The notes: generated from the letters alone by a model not told the origin. 64,000 nt of DNA from Bacillus sp. B-jedd (GCF_000821085.1 NZ_CCXR01000001.1:3865001-3929000), one strand, 5' to 3'. Numbered from the stretch's first letter, positions 25,622 to 34,450 are shown. Numbers and translations: made by a program.

Positions 25622-27157
25622 ATGTACGTCATTGGACTTGATATAGGAACAACAAGCACGAAAGCATCCATTTTTGCAAAAACAGGCCGCTTTATTGCCT
25701 CGGCGGCAGTCGGATACCCTATTATACATCCGCAGCCGGACTGGGCAGAGCAGGATCCCGATGCCATATATTCGGCTGTCCTTGAATCTGTCCGATCCGC
25801 GATCATTTCGGCAAAAATCGATGCAGGGGAGCTGCTGGGGATCGGCATTTCTTCGGCCATGCATAGTATCATGGCCGTTGACGAGAACGGTAAACCGCTG
25901 ACCAACAGCATCATCTGGGCTGACAACCGCAGCTGGAAATACGCAGAGGAACTTAAAGCGCAGCCGCTTGGCACTGAAATTTATTTAAAGACGGGAACGC
26001 CGATCCATCCGATGTCCCCTTTGTCCAAGCTGCTTTGGATGAAAAACGAACAACCCGAGCTTTTTTCAAAAACACATAAATGGATTTCAATAAAAGAATA
26101 TATCACATGGAAATGGTTCGGGGAATACTTCGTCGATTATTCCATCGCATCGGCAACCGGCCTTTTCAATTTGCGGTACCTTGACTGGGATGAGCAAGTT
26201 CTCGAACTGCTTGGTTTACATCGAGATAAGTTTTCCAAACCAGTACCCACTACCGCCATTAACCGTAACATGGACGGGGACGCTGCCACCGCGATGGGCA
26301 TCCCTGCTGATTTGCCAGTTGTCGCCGGCGCAAGCGACGGTGTCCTTGCCAATCTTGGCGCCGGGGCGATTAGCGAAGGGGAATACTCGGTCACGATTGG
26401 AACAAGCGGCGCCATTCGGACAGTTGTATCGGGACCGACCCTTGACCCGCTCGGCCGGACGTTTTGCTATTATCTTGCTGACCGGAAGTGGGTCATCGGC
26501 GGGCCGGTCAATAACGGTGGAATCGCGCTCAGATGGTTCAAGGACCAATTTTGCCTGCAGGAGGATAGTTCCGCGGCTGAACCCACGTTTGATTTGATGA
26601 TTGAAGAAGCTTCGAGGGTGCCTGCGGGGGCTGGCGGCCTCCTTTTCCTCCCCTACCTTTCAGGCGAGCGGGCGCCGCTTTGGAACGCCAATACAAGGGG
26701 TGCGTTTTTCGGGATTTCTCTCACCCACCGCCGCGAGCATTTCATCCGCGCTGTGCTTGAGGGTGTCATTTACGCCGTCTATAGTGTGGGAGTCATCCTC
26801 GAGGAAATCGCCGGTCCGGGGAAGGAGCTCCATGTTTCAGGAGGCTTCGCCCGGTCAGAGGTTTGGCGGCAAATTCTTGCTGATATTTTTGGCAAAACCG
26901 TTGAGGTTCCCGAAAGCCACGAAAGCTCCGGGTTCGGCGCCGCCGTGATGGCCCTGCATGCACTTGGGCACATCGGCTCGCTTGAGGAAGTGAAACAAAT
27001 GATCAACATCCAGCTACGCCAGACGCCCTTTCAGGAGAATAAAGAAATTTACCGGACGATGCATAATGTCTATCAAAACCTTACCCGGGATATGCTCGGC
27101 CATTTCAATACGCTTTCCGAGATTCAACGGAAGGGATTCAAATGGATTAGAGCGTAA
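25622..27157 (+). CDS. gntK: Gluconokinase-type FGGY carbohydrate kinase
   Basis: 511 residues from the ATG at 25622, 6 bases after GGGGAGG; the longer open frame has no ribosome binding site and no family similarity. N-terminal phosphate-binding loop GLDIGTTSTKASIF, ISSAMHS and the catalytic region IIWADNRS are visible, then the second ATPase lobe with TIGTSGAIRT and GGFARSEVWRQILADIFG. The protein matches the GntK/XylB/AraB group in length (B. subtilis GntK is 513) and most resembles gluconokinases by its motif context. No gnt permease, dehydrogenase or regulator is adjacent, so the substrate is not confirmed. It stands alone between the DUF1028 gene and hpf. Confidence 0.8.
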   Translation: MYVIGLDIGTTSTKASIFAKTGRFIASAAVGYPIIHPQPDWAEQDPDAIYSAVLESVRSAIISAKIDAGELLGIGISSAMHSIMAVDENGKPLTNSIIWADNRSWKYAEELKAQPLGTEIYLKTGTPIHPMSPLSKLLWMKNEQPELFSKTHKWISIKEYITWKWFGEYFVDYSIASATGLFNLRYLDWDEQVLELLGLHRDKFSKPVPTTAINRNMDGDAATAMGIPADLPVVAGASDGVLANLGAGAISEGEYSVTIGTSGAIRTVVSGPTLDPLGRTFCYYLADRKWVIGGPVNNGGIALRWFKDQFCLQEDSSAAEPTFDLMIEEASRVPAGAGGLLFLPYLSGERAPLWNANTRGAFFGISLTHRREHFIRAVLEGVIYAVYSVGVILEEIAGPGKELHVSGGFARSEVWRQILADIFGKTVEVPESHESSGFGAAVMALHALGHIGSLEEVKQMINIQLRQTPFQENKEIYRTMHNVYQNLTRDMLGHFNTLSEIQRKGFKWIRA

Positions 27158-27196
27158 AAAATCCGGCTCCAATGACTGGAGCCCAGATTGCATAAA

Positions 27197-27235
27197 AAAA
27201 TCCGGCACCCATAATCGGGAACCGGATTTTCTTTT
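27197..27235. terminator. Shared terminator between gntK and hpf
   Basis: Stem AAAATCCGG / CCGGATTTT (27197-27205 and 27222-27230) followed by CTTTTTAT on the plus strand and by A/T-rich sequence on the minus strand. It lies between convergent genes. Confidence 0.8.
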
Positions 27236-27240
27236 TATCA

Positions 27241-27789
27241 TTAATGGGCTTCGATGAGTCCATAGCGGCCATCGTGGCGCTTGTAGACGACATTAGTTTG
27301 GTTAGTTTCAGCGTTTGTAAAGACGTAGAAGTTGTGGCCGAGCATGTTCATCTGGAGGATCGCTTCCTCGCTATCCATTGGCTTCAATTCAAAGCGTTTG
27401 GTACGGACCACTTCGAGTTCCTCGTCATCAAATTCGTTCGTTTCGGATTGGCTCAGAGTCGCAAACATTGCCGCAAATTCGCCTTTTTCACGGAATTTAC
27501 GGTTTACTTTTGTTTTGTGCTTGCGGATTTGACGTTCCAATTTATCAGTAATCAGGTCGATGGCGGCGTACATATCCTCGTGGCTTTCCTCGGCGCGAAG
27601 CACGAGGTGCGGCATTGGAATCGTCACTTCCACCTTTGATGTCTTATCCTGAAACACTTTTAGATTGACGTTTACATTGGATTCTGGGGTTTCGGTAAAG
27701 TACCTTTCCAATTTGGAAATCTTCTTTTCCACATACTCACGAATTGCTGGAGTTACTTCAATGTTTTCACCACGAATGTTGTAATTCAT
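27241..27789 (-). CDS. hpf: Long-form ribosome hibernation promoting factor
   Basis: 182 residues, the long HPF type of Firmicutes that dimerises 70S ribosomes into inactive 100S particles. An N-terminal HPF/RaiA domain (MNYNIRGENIEVTPAIREYVEKKISKLERYF, about 1-100), a linker, and a C-terminal dimerisation domain (about 125-182, KRFELKPMDSEEAILQMNMLGHNFYVF...YGLIEAH) are all present. AGGAGGAG precedes the ATG. A sigma-B-like promoter lies upstream, in agreement with B. subtilis yvyD, which is controlled by sigma-B and sigma-H. Confidence 0.96.
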   Translation of the reverse strand: MNYNIRGENIEVTPAIREYVEKKISKLERYFTETPESNVNVNLKVFQDKTSKVEVTIPMPHLVLRAEESHEDMYAAIDLITDKLERQIRKHKTKVNRKFREKGEFAAMFATLSQSETNEFDDEELEVVRTKRFELKPMDSEEAILQMNMLGHNFYVFTNAETNQTNVVYKRHDGRYGLIEAH

Positions 27790-27835
27790 ATGTGAAACTC
27801 CTCCTTTTGATAAGACTATGTAGATAACTTCTCTT

Positions 27836-27861
27836 TTACCCTATGAAACTCCTGCTAAAAC
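27836..27861 (-). promoter_or_regulatory. Sigma-B-like promoter for hpf
   Basis: On the minus strand: GTTTTA (27856-27861), 14-base spacer, GGGTAA (27836-27841), close to the sigma-B consensus GTTTAA-N14-GGGTAT. About 46 bases before the hpf ATG. The rest of the 27790-28329 gap is AT-rich and holds repeat element A; I see no gene there. Confidence 0.5.
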
Positions 27862-28167
27862 AGTACAAAAAATTTGTCGAATTTTTGACAATGGCACTGG
27901 GAGAATAGTGGCAACTGCTTTTCCTTTCAAAAGTATATGGCATGCCTAAATAAATCTTTGTTTCTTTGCACCAGTGGCCTGTTTTTTATACGTCTCTCCA
28001 TCCAATAGTTTTCCCTATTGGTTTGCCTTCATTCTAGGCGAAATCATCAAGGAAGTAAAATGATTTGCGGTTTGGATTGCCTGCTGTGTATGCAGTTAAT
28101 ATATCGATGGCAGCCGTCTGCTGGCGGCAAGAACTTTTTTTGGCGGCAGCATCGGCTTTGGTGAAAT

Positions 28168-28254
28168 AAGGATAAATCAGAAAAAGTAAGGATATATCCA
28201 AAAATATAAGGATAAAATCAAAAATCCAAGGATATAGATAGCAACCTGCTAGCA
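28168..28254 (+). repeat. Composite repeat element A (20-bp period)
   Basis: AAGGATA recurs at 28168, 28188, 28208 and 28228 with A/T-rich filler, an exact 20-base period, and the array ends with GATAGCA-ACC-TGCTAGCA (to 28254). Same design as elements B and D. Confidence 0.8.
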
Positions 28255-28329
28255 CCGCCAAGTCACAGTACCTAATCCTGCGGAGATTGCACGGGTGACT
28301 TTACATAAATAAGTTTGCGATTAACTCCA

Positions 28330-29046
28330 TCATCCCCGCGCGAGCGTAAACGAAAGAATTTCAACGGCACCGGCTACTTTCAGCAGTTTCGCAGCATGCC
28401 TGAGGGTGGAGCCTGTTGTATAAATATCGTCAAAGAGCAAAATCCGCTTACCCTCCAGCCCGCTTGCATCGTCAAGGCTGAATACCTGCGTGACATGGAT
28501 ACGTTCGCTCCTCGATTTCTTCGACTGCTTTTCCCCATGAACGCGGCTTAGCAGCGCACTCCCTTTCAAGCCTGCATGATCAAGGAGCGCCTCCGCCTGG
28601 TTAAATCCCCGTTCATAAAGACGCTCAGGACTAAGCGGAATCGGGACGATGATGTCGGGCTTCAGCTTCCTGATGGCAGCGCGCACCTCATCCCCGAACG
28701 CTTTTGCCAGCACATAGTCGCCCCGATATTTAAAGCGGGCAATAACCTCTTTCAAAAATTCATTGTATGAATAGAGCGATACATTCCTTGAAATGAGCCC
28801 ACCCCAAACCTCGTCCTGCTCCCAGTGATGGCAGTCCCCGCAATGATCGCCAACCCGGAACTTCTGTTCATGGTCGGTGAATGGGCGCCCGCAAATATTA
28901 CAAACCTCCCCGCAAAGGGGGTCAAGCCGCCCAATACAAACCTGGCAGCAGACATAATCCTTTGCCTGTGAAAACAGATTCGCCCATGATTCTTCCTCCT
29001 CCGCTTCACCGCCGCACAGCAGGCAAAGCTGGGATTCAAAAAGCAT
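28330..29046 (-). CDS. comFC: ComF-family phosphoribosyltransferase-like competence protein ComFC
   Basis: 238 residues. An N-terminal zinc-ribbon-like part (CLLCGG, CCQVC, CGEVCNICGRPF, CGDCHHW) is followed by a phosphoribosyltransferase fold with the PRPP motif ILLFDDIYTTGSTL (about 200-213). ComFC is needed for DNA uptake during transformation and binds ComFA. Start ATG preceded by GGAGGAG with 6 bases between. The gene belongs to the comF operon after comFA, with the 57-codon ORF between them. Confidence 0.93.
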   Translation of the reverse strand: MLFESQLCLLCGGEAEEEESWANLFSQAKDYVCCQVCIGRLDPLCGEVCNICGRPFTDHEQKFRVGDHCGDCHHWEQDEVWGGLISRNVSLYSYNEFLKEVIARFKYRGDYVLAKAFGDEVRAAIRKLKPDIIVPIPLSPERLYERGFNQAEALLDHAGLKGSALLSRVHGEKQSKKSRSERIHVTQVFSLDDASGLEGKRILLFDDIYTTGSTLRHAAKLLKVAGAVEILSFTLARG

Positions 29047-29074
29047 CTCATCTCCTCCTACGTCAATAGATTCA

Positions 29075-29248
29075 TTAATTCTCTTGCAAAATTATGATTC
29101 TTCCCGTTTCCAGCCGGTCACCTCCAAATATTAATGCCGTGCTTCTAGTACCTGCTCTGTAAAACAAACTAGTCTTCCCGTTCCTGTCTGGCTCTTCATA
29201 AACTCGCCATTTGCTATAAATCGACAGCAATGCAAAAACCTCATCCAT
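29075..29248 (-). CDS. Hypothetical 57-residue protein between comFA and comFC
   Basis: Small ORF, ATG at 29246-29248, overlapping the end of comFA by 8 bases, TAA at 29075-29077, 28 bp before comFC. It reads MDEVFALLSIYSKW...RTGSTAL-like text without low complexity; mixed hydrophobic and basic residues (RVYEEPDRNGKTSL, FGGDRLETGRIIILQEN), probably a small beta-rich protein. It sits where B. subtilis has comFB but shows no resemblance to ComFB (about 98 residues). Initiation would depend on translational coupling with comFA. Not identified; it could be chance, but the overlap and intact frame favour a real gene. Confidence 0.5.
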   Translation of the reverse strand: MDEVFALLSIYSKWRVYEEPDRNGKTSLFYRAGTRSTALIFGGDRLETGRIIILQEN

Positions 29249-30746
29249 CCAGCAATCCCCTTGCTCTTCCTTCTTTGTTCATCGTTTGAATTTGCTTCTG
29301 CGCCCGCTCCATGGCTATCGTTTTGCCATAGTGAAAGAAAGTGACGGTGCCAGTCGGATGTTTGGCGCTCCGGCCCGCGCGCCCGGCAATCTGAACAAGG
29401 GCGCTTTCGGTGAAGGTCCGGTCCTCGGCGCCGAGGATGGCAACATCGATGTTGGCGAGGGTGACGCCGCGCTCGAGGATCGTGGTGGTGAGTAAGATGG
29501 GCATCTCGCCGTTGCGCATCCGCATGACTTTTTCCTTCCGCTCGGGATCTTCCGCATGGACGGATTGGATGGCAGGATCGATTTTATGCAAAAGCGGCAG
29601 GGCCGCCAGCATTGATTCGATGTGAGGGAAAAAGACGAGCGCCTGCTTACGCGCAGAAATGCGTTCGTCGATCCAACGCAGGCATTCTTGAGGCAGCTGA
29701 TTTTTTGCCAGCCGTTTCCGCCAATTGCCGCACCAGCGAAACTCGGGAACAGGGAGTGCATGCCGATGGAACCTGGCCGGAATCGTTACAAACGCCCGCT
29801 TGCCTGCCCGGCATTCGTTCTGCCATTTCCGGCTTGGCGTCGCGGTGAGGTAAATAATAGATGAAACCGACTTCCTCGCGCGCTCGGCGGCATGCTGGAG
29901 CGATTCGTCCATTGTGTACGGGAAAGCGTCCACTTCATCAAGAATCATTGTGTCAAATGCCTGGCAAAACCGGAGCAGCTGATGGGTTGTCGCAATGACT
30001 AGCTGGCCAAAAGTATGGCGGTCCTCGCTTCCTCCATACAGCGAGGCGATTTTCACTCCTGGAAACGCGGCCTTCATGCGGGGAGTGAGCTCGAGGACCA
30101 CATCGGTCCGTGGCGTAGCCAGGCAAACCCGCTTCCCGGATGCGATCGCTGTTTCAATCGCCTTGAACAGCACCTCTGTCTTCCCTGCTCCGCAAACCGC
30201 CCAAACCAAGAGGCTCGTATTTTGCCGGACTGCTTCAACCGCGAGACTGGATGCATTCTGTTGTCCTTCAGAAAGTGTCCCCTCCCATTCAAGGACTCTC
30301 TCGGGAATTTCGTAAACAGGCGACTGCCCTGACCAGCCGATGAGCGGCGCGCATTCGCTCACCCGCCCCATCATAATGCACTTCCGGCAATACTTGCATG
30401 GCTCGCCGCAACGAGCGCATTGGAAACTGCCAAACAATTGCGGATTCCGGTTGCCGCAACGCTTGCATACCGCTTTATTGCCTTCCGCCTCGATTCCTTT
30501 GTTGTAGGTGATGCAGCCGTTTTGATAGTGCAGGTGGATTTCCTTCATCGACAAAGGCAGGTCTTCGAGAAGCAAATGTTTGCCGGCAAGCATCGATTGC
30601 AGTTCGGGATTTGGTTGAAAGTCTGAGTTGAGGGGCCAATGAGGGATGGTTTCAAGTTGGGAGATACGCTTTGTTCCGGGCGGATATGGGTTTGGTGGGA
30701 GGGCTTGGAAGGGGACGAGGCCTGCATCGGAAAGTTTAAATCTCAT
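29241..30746 (-). CDS. comFA: Competence helicase ComFA
   Basis: DEAD-box ATPase of the DNA uptake machinery, believed to pull single-stranded DNA through the membrane. 501 residues: a four-cysteine zinc finger (CKRCGNRNPQLFGSFQC-ARC and CKYCRKC, about 95-130), Walker A AVCGAGKTE (about 187), the DEVD box (ILDEVDAFPY, about 270), YLTATPS and the C-terminal helicase motif LVQIAGRAGRS. Its start overlaps the stop of the upstream NERD-domain gene by 4 bases, so the two are co-translated. Confidence 0.95.
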   Translation of the reverse strand: MRFKLSDAGLVPFQALPPNPYPPGTKRISQLETIPHWPLNSDFQPNPELQSMLAGKHLLLEDLPLSMKEIHLHYQNGCITYNKGIEAEGNKAVCKRCGNRNPQLFGSFQCARCGEPCKYCRKCIMMGRVSECAPLIGWSGQSPVYEIPERVLEWEGTLSEGQQNASSLAVEAVRQNTSLLVWAVCGAGKTEVLFKAIETAIASGKRVCLATPRTDVVLELTPRMKAAFPGVKIASLYGGSEDRHTFGQLVIATTHQLLRFCQAFDTMILDEVDAFPYTMDESLQHAAERARKSVSSIIYLTATPSRKWQNECRAGKRAFVTIPARFHRHALPVPEFRWCGNWRKRLAKNQLPQECLRWIDERISARKQALVFFPHIESMLAALPLLHKIDPAIQSVHAEDPERKEKVMRMRNGEMPILLTTTILERGVTLANIDVAILGAEDRTFTESALVQIAGRAGRSAKHPTGTVTFFHYGKTIAMERAQKQIQTMNKEGRARGLLDG

Positions 30747-31756
30747 CCCTTGGTCACCTTCTTCTTTTTATCGATTAAATCTTTTATAAATTGCTCGTAA
30801 TCTTCCATTGGGCAAGGTGCGAGATATATCTTCCCTTTGCCGGTTCCTTTTGAAGGCAAGTTCAATTTTTGCAAAAATTGATAGGATGCATTTCCGTTCG
30901 GAAGGCCTGTTAGTACGCGGAATGCCGCGTTCGAGATTTGCTGCTCCCGAAGAAGAAAATAATCAAATATTTTCCGGATGTAGGCGTCTTTGTTTGTCGT
31001 ATTACATGAATTGCATTCCCATTTCCCCTGCCTATAAGCCAATTTTCTATTACAAATAGGACAGAAAATCCCTAGAACGTAATCCTTATATGTGAGGCTA
31101 TAATTGGTGAGGATATTACCATTCCACGGAGTATGCAACTGAAGAAGCAGTCGGGCAATATCCATGACCTGATCCATTGTCAGAATATCTTTCCGATAAT
31201 GTTTTTCAAGTTTGGTAAGTTTATGAACAGTATTATAGGAGTGGCAAACTCGGGGAATGTTGGAAGAGTCGGATTTCAGGAGGGTTTTCGGGCTGCCGAT
31301 GGATGCGAGATAATCGAAGGGAACTTCCGGGAAATGAGGAGCTAGGAGGGCTTTTAATTGGATAATATGGTTCTTTGCCTGGGCAATCGGATCCTCGAAC
31401 GCTTCTTCGTCCTCGCCCTGGGTACGGATCAATTGATCAAATTTACTATCAAAGAATAAGATTCCTTTTATTGTCTTCGATTCGATGACATAGAGAACTC
31501 TTCTCGTCAGGACGAGGCAATCGATCTGGAAAAAGGTAGTTTTAAATGGAAGCCGCAGGTCGTTGAGGATGACATACTCATCATCCGGCAGGAGTGTGAG
31601 TTGATAATCCAGTTGCTTTTCTCCCCAGTAGCCTGATCTCTGACGGGCAATATCGCTTTGAATTTCTTCTTTGGCAGGACTTTTGGGAGAAATATTTCTG
31701 AGAAGCGCCTCTCCTTTAAGAAGCCTAATTGGAGTTTTTCGTTCTTTCATTAGCAA
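30743..31756 (-). CDS. NERD-domain (nuclease-related) protein
   Basis: 337 residues. I use the TTG at 31754-31756, 9 bases after AAGGAGG; the ATG at 31748-31750 is the alternative. An N-terminal NERD domain (about 35-150: RSGYWGEKQLDYQL, IDCLVLTRRVLYVIESKTIKG with the D-x(n)-ExK nuclease-like triad) is followed by a linker and a zinc ribbon CPICNRKLAYRQGKWECNSC (about 230-250) and a helical C-terminus. Such proteins are thought to process DNA or RNA. It overlaps comFA by 4 bases, which suggests that here it is the first gene of the comF operon and could take part in handling incoming DNA. That link is inferred from position only. Confidence 0.8.
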   Translation of the reverse strand: MLMKERKTPIRLLKGEALLRNISPKSPAKEEIQSDIARQRSGYWGEKQLDYQLTLLPDDEYVILNDLRLPFKTTFFQIDCLVLTRRVLYVIESKTIKGILFFDSKFDQLIRTQGEDEEAFEDPIAQAKNHIIQLKALLAPHFPEVPFDYLASIGSPKTLLKSDSSNIPRVCHSYNTVHKLTKLEKHYRKDILTMDQVMDIARLLLQLHTPWNGNILTNYSLTYKDYVLGIFCPICNRKLAYRQGKWECNSCNTTNKDAYIRKIFDYFLLREQQISNAAFRVLTGLPNGNASYQFLQKLNLPSKGTGKGKIYLAPCPMEDYEQFIKDLIDKKKKVTKG

Positions 31757-31902
31757 AAAAACATGCCTCCTTCGATTGTTGTTCAGAAAATTTCATCGCT
31801 TTCATTTTATCATCTATACCTCTGTAAATTTAATTGCTTTTTTACAAAAATATGAATTATGTAGAGCGGCTGGGGAGGTGATATTGCTCAGAAGTGATGG
31901 GA

Positions 31903-32019
31903 TGCTAGCAAACTGCTATCTTTATCCTTAGATTTTTTGTTTTATCCTTATATTTTTCGGTTTTATCCTTAGTTAATTTCGTTTATCCTTATATTTTTTT
32001 ATTTATCCTTACTTTTTCC
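31903..32019 (-). repeat. Composite repeat element B (20-bp period)
   Basis: Reverse orientation copy: TATCCTT recurs five times at 20-21 base intervals up to 32019, and the array begins at TGCTAGCA-AAC-TGCTATC (31903-31919). Its reverse complement reads AAGGATAAAGATAGCA-GTT-TGCTAGCA, almost identical to the end of element A. Confidence 0.8.
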
Positions 32020-32043
32020 TCTATAACCCAATATAGTATACAA

Positions 32044-32065
32044 GCCATCCCGCCCGCGGGATGGC
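32044..32065. repeat. 22-bp GC-rich palindrome, copy 1
   Basis: Inverted repeat with arms GCCATCCCG and CGGGATGGC around CCCG. An identical copy lies at 34429-34450 and a degenerate one at 39351-39372, each next to a 20-bp-period array. It lacks a T-run, so it is a poor terminator. Confidence 0.8.
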
Positions 32066-32078
32066 CTCTCATCCAATA

Positions 32079-32226
32079 AAACCGGCTTTTCATAAACTTT
32101 AACACTATTAATACGAAGAATAGCTTGCCCATCAAGCACCCAACCTGAAAGGAAAACCGGTTCTTCATAAACTTATCCCTATAATTACGAAGGCTAATTC
32201 ACCCATCAGGCACCCAACCTAAATAA
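32079..32226. repeat. Two ~72-bp direct repeats
   Basis: Two imperfect copies (about 32079-32152 and 32155-32226) share AAAACCGG, TCATAAACTT, TACGAAG, CCCATCA and GCACCCAACCT in the same order. They fill the gap between element B and the radical SAM gene. The 31757-32275 gap otherwise holds no gene. Confidence 0.7.
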
Positions 32227-32275
32227 ACTTCAACACAATGACGACTGGATTCCCTTCACCACACCACATACTCCC

Positions 32276-34057
32276 CTACAAAGTAACACTCTCCCTATCA
32301 ATCTTTCCAAGTCGGCATTTGATATCTTTTGCAATCTCGGAACCTAGCAATTCGAGGCCGATCCAGCCGAGCGAGAAAAAATGGGCGTAGCGTTTTTTAA
32401 CTTCCCATTTCAGTTCGTTTTTGCCGCAGATGCTGTGGCGGTTCACTTCGTCGACTTCGCGCCTGATGATGGAAAGGCCCGCTTTCCGGTCTTCTGGTGA
32501 AAGTTCCAGCAGCCGGTCAATCCGTTCCATAAACTCAATGGATTTTGTAATCTTGTATTCTATTTCGTCGTAGGCGGCCTGGCCAATCAGCCCGTATTTC
32601 AACTTGAAGCGGTTGAGCAGCAAAGCTGAATCATACGTCGCGCGGACGATTTCATCGCGGGTCATCGAATCGGTTTCATAGCTGAGCATGTATTTCCACG
32701 AAGGAGAAAGCATCGCCTGGCGGAAGTCCTCAAGCGTATGGCAAAACTTCTTGTAACCAAACACGTCCGGATTCTCAAATGCCGGGCTTCCTGGATCCAA
32801 AAATGGCGCGAGCGGAGCGATAAAATACGAAAGCCGCGGATCATTGCCACATTCGTTGTGGAGCGTTTCGCAGAAATCAACATTATCAATCGCGCTCTTA
32901 TAGCTTTGCTTCGGAATACCGGTCATGAAGAACAGATCAATTTTCGCGCAGCCATGCTTCAGCGCGTACTGCAAAGTCTCGATTACTTTCAGATTAGAAC
33001 AATTGAACTTTCCATTAAAGCGGCGAATCTCTTCATCCGACGATTCCAAAGTAATCTCAATACTATATTTAGGAACTGCCTTGTGGAGCCGCTCGAAAAA
33101 CTCCTCATCCACGTACTGGAACAGCTCGAAAACCAATTCGTTCTTTAACTCCATTTTTGCCAGGCCATCGAAAAACTCATTTACATACTCTTTTCCGCCC
33201 TGGCGAATGTCGTTCAAAAGGAAAATCGGCGCACGGCTGAAGCGTTGGATGAAGGCAATATCTTCGAGCATCTTATGCGGCGAGCGCATCGCAATCCTCT
33301 TCCGGCTGCAATTTTGCAAATAAGCGTCCCTTGAACCGCCGCAAATGAGGCAATTATACGTGCAGCCTTTCGAGGTGAGCAGTGCGGTGTTCGGGTACTG
33401 GAACCAGCCTTTATACGGCAGCGGGTCGAGCAGATTGAAATACTTGAATACGGAGCGGATAATGTAGCGGTAGCCAGGAAAGTCGAATTCATCGAGGTCA
33501 TTGGGAACATAGGTGTGCGGGTTGTGGAAGGGTGTTTCGCCCCGTCTCCAGCTGAGGTTCGGAATGTTGGAAAAATCCTTGGTGCCGGCAGCGAGCGCAT
33601 TCAGGAGCATGAGGATTAGCTTTTCAGTCGTATCGCCCCTGACCACGAAATCAACGCACGGATACTCGAGAAGCTCTTTGTGAAAATAAGTGGACGACAA
33701 CCCACCGAACAGGACGGGCACATCAGGATGCAGAAGCTTTAAAATCTTGGCAATTTCAATGCTGCCATGGGCATGCGGCAACCAGTGGAGATCAATTCCG
33801 AACGCCTTCGCCTTGATGCCGCGCAATTTCTTTTCGACATCGAAATCCGAGTTCAGCAGCATCCGGTTGGCAATATTGATGATTTTCACCTTCAGCCCAA
33901 ACCGTTCCAGGTAATCACCAATGCTCGTCAGCCCAATCGGATACATCTCAAAAACCGGCGACGACGGCACCACATCACTGATCGGACCGGTAAACAGCAT
34001 CTCCTTCCGGAAATCATACACCGTCGGCGGATGGATCAGGACCAAATCATAAACCAT
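32276..34057 (-). CDS. B12-binding / radical SAM protein
   Basis: About 593 residues. Three starts are possible (GTG 34072, ATG 34063, ATG 34057); the last gives the best distance from GAGGGTGAT. The first ~190 residues resemble a cobalamin-binding domain (LVLIHPPTVYDF, YPIGLTSIGDYLERFG, GIDLHWLPHAHG, PVLFGGLSSTYFH). The radical SAM core has the cluster motif CTYNCLIC (about 245-252) with GG, and the typical ITLESSDEEIRRF strand. C-terminal ~150 residues are helical and unassigned. It may belong to the family annotated as TIGR04190, but that is recalled, not searched. The reaction is unknown; no substrate peptide or partner lies nearby. It stands alone between two composite repeats. Confidence 0.8.
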   Translation of the reverse strand: MVYDLVLIHPPTVYDFRKEMLFTGPISDVVPSSPVFEMYPIGLTSIGDYLERFGLKVKIINIANRMLLNSDFDVEKKLRGIKAKAFGIDLHWLPHAHGSIEIAKILKLLHPDVPVLFGGLSSTYFHKELLEYPCVDFVVRGDTTEKLILMLLNALAAGTKDFSNIPNLSWRRGETPFHNPHTYVPNDLDEFDFPGYRYIIRSVFKYFNLLDPLPYKGWFQYPNTALLTSKGCTYNCLICGGSRDAYLQNCSRKRIAMRSPHKMLEDIAFIQRFSRAPIFLLNDIRQGGKEYVNEFFDGLAKMELKNELVFELFQYVDEEFFERLHKAVPKYSIEITLESSDEEIRRFNGKFNCSNLKVIETLQYALKHGCAKIDLFFMTGIPKQSYKSAIDNVDFCETLHNECGNDPRLSYFIAPLAPFLDPGSPAFENPDVFGYKKFCHTLEDFRQAMLSPSWKYMLSYETDSMTRDEIVRATYDSALLLNRFKLKYGLIGQAAYDEIEYKITKSIEFMERIDRLLELSPEDRKAGLSIIRREVDEVNRHSICGKNELKWEVKKRYAHFFSLGWIGLELLGSEIAKDIKCRLGKIDRESVTL

Positions 34058-34280
34058 TTTCATCACCCTCACCTTTTGATTGGAATCAACTTATGCGGGG
34101 ACTGGTTGTACGAGATAAATAACGTTTTGTCTCTCCACTCCATTCTCCCACTTTTTGGAGTCCTTTTGGTGGGTTTCGTGGAGGTTTAACAGAATGTTCA
34201 CTATTTCACAAATATTCTTTTAGGCAAAAGTCACCCGGGTCATCTTCATGAGGAGGACAAAATGAACAGGTCTACTTTTC

Positions 34281-34390
34281 CCGTAAATTTTTCTATTTAT
34301 CCGGAAACTTTGTGTCCATACCCGGAATTTTTTCCAGGTTTGCCGGAATTTTTTCCGTTTCCCCGGACTTTTTGAATTTTACCCGGAATT
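34281..34390 (-). repeat. Composite repeat element C (20-21-bp period, CCGGA variant)
   Basis: CCGGA recurs at 34301, 34322, 34343, 34363 and 34383, preceded by CCGTA at 34281, with T-rich filler (ATTTTTTCC). It has the period and the neighbouring palindrome of elements B and D but a diverged core. The 34058-34556 gap holds no gene. Confidence 0.65.
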
Positions 34391-34428
34391 AACCATCGAC
34401 ATAACTAAAAACAACCCCAATTGAAAAA

Positions 34429-34450
34429 GCCATCCCGCCCGCGGGATGGC
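34429..34450. repeat. 22-bp GC-rich palindrome, copy 2
   Basis: Identical to the palindrome at 32044-32065, 38 bp after element C. Confidence 0.8.

Noticed and set aside
28168..32065. Elements A and B as inverted ends of a transposon carrying comFC-comFA
   Set aside because: The genes between are core genes in their usual order, no transposase is present and further copies C and D lie outside.
32044..34450. GC-rich palindromes as terminators
   Set aside because: Arms are strong but no T-run follows on either side, and they always accompany the 20-bp arrays.
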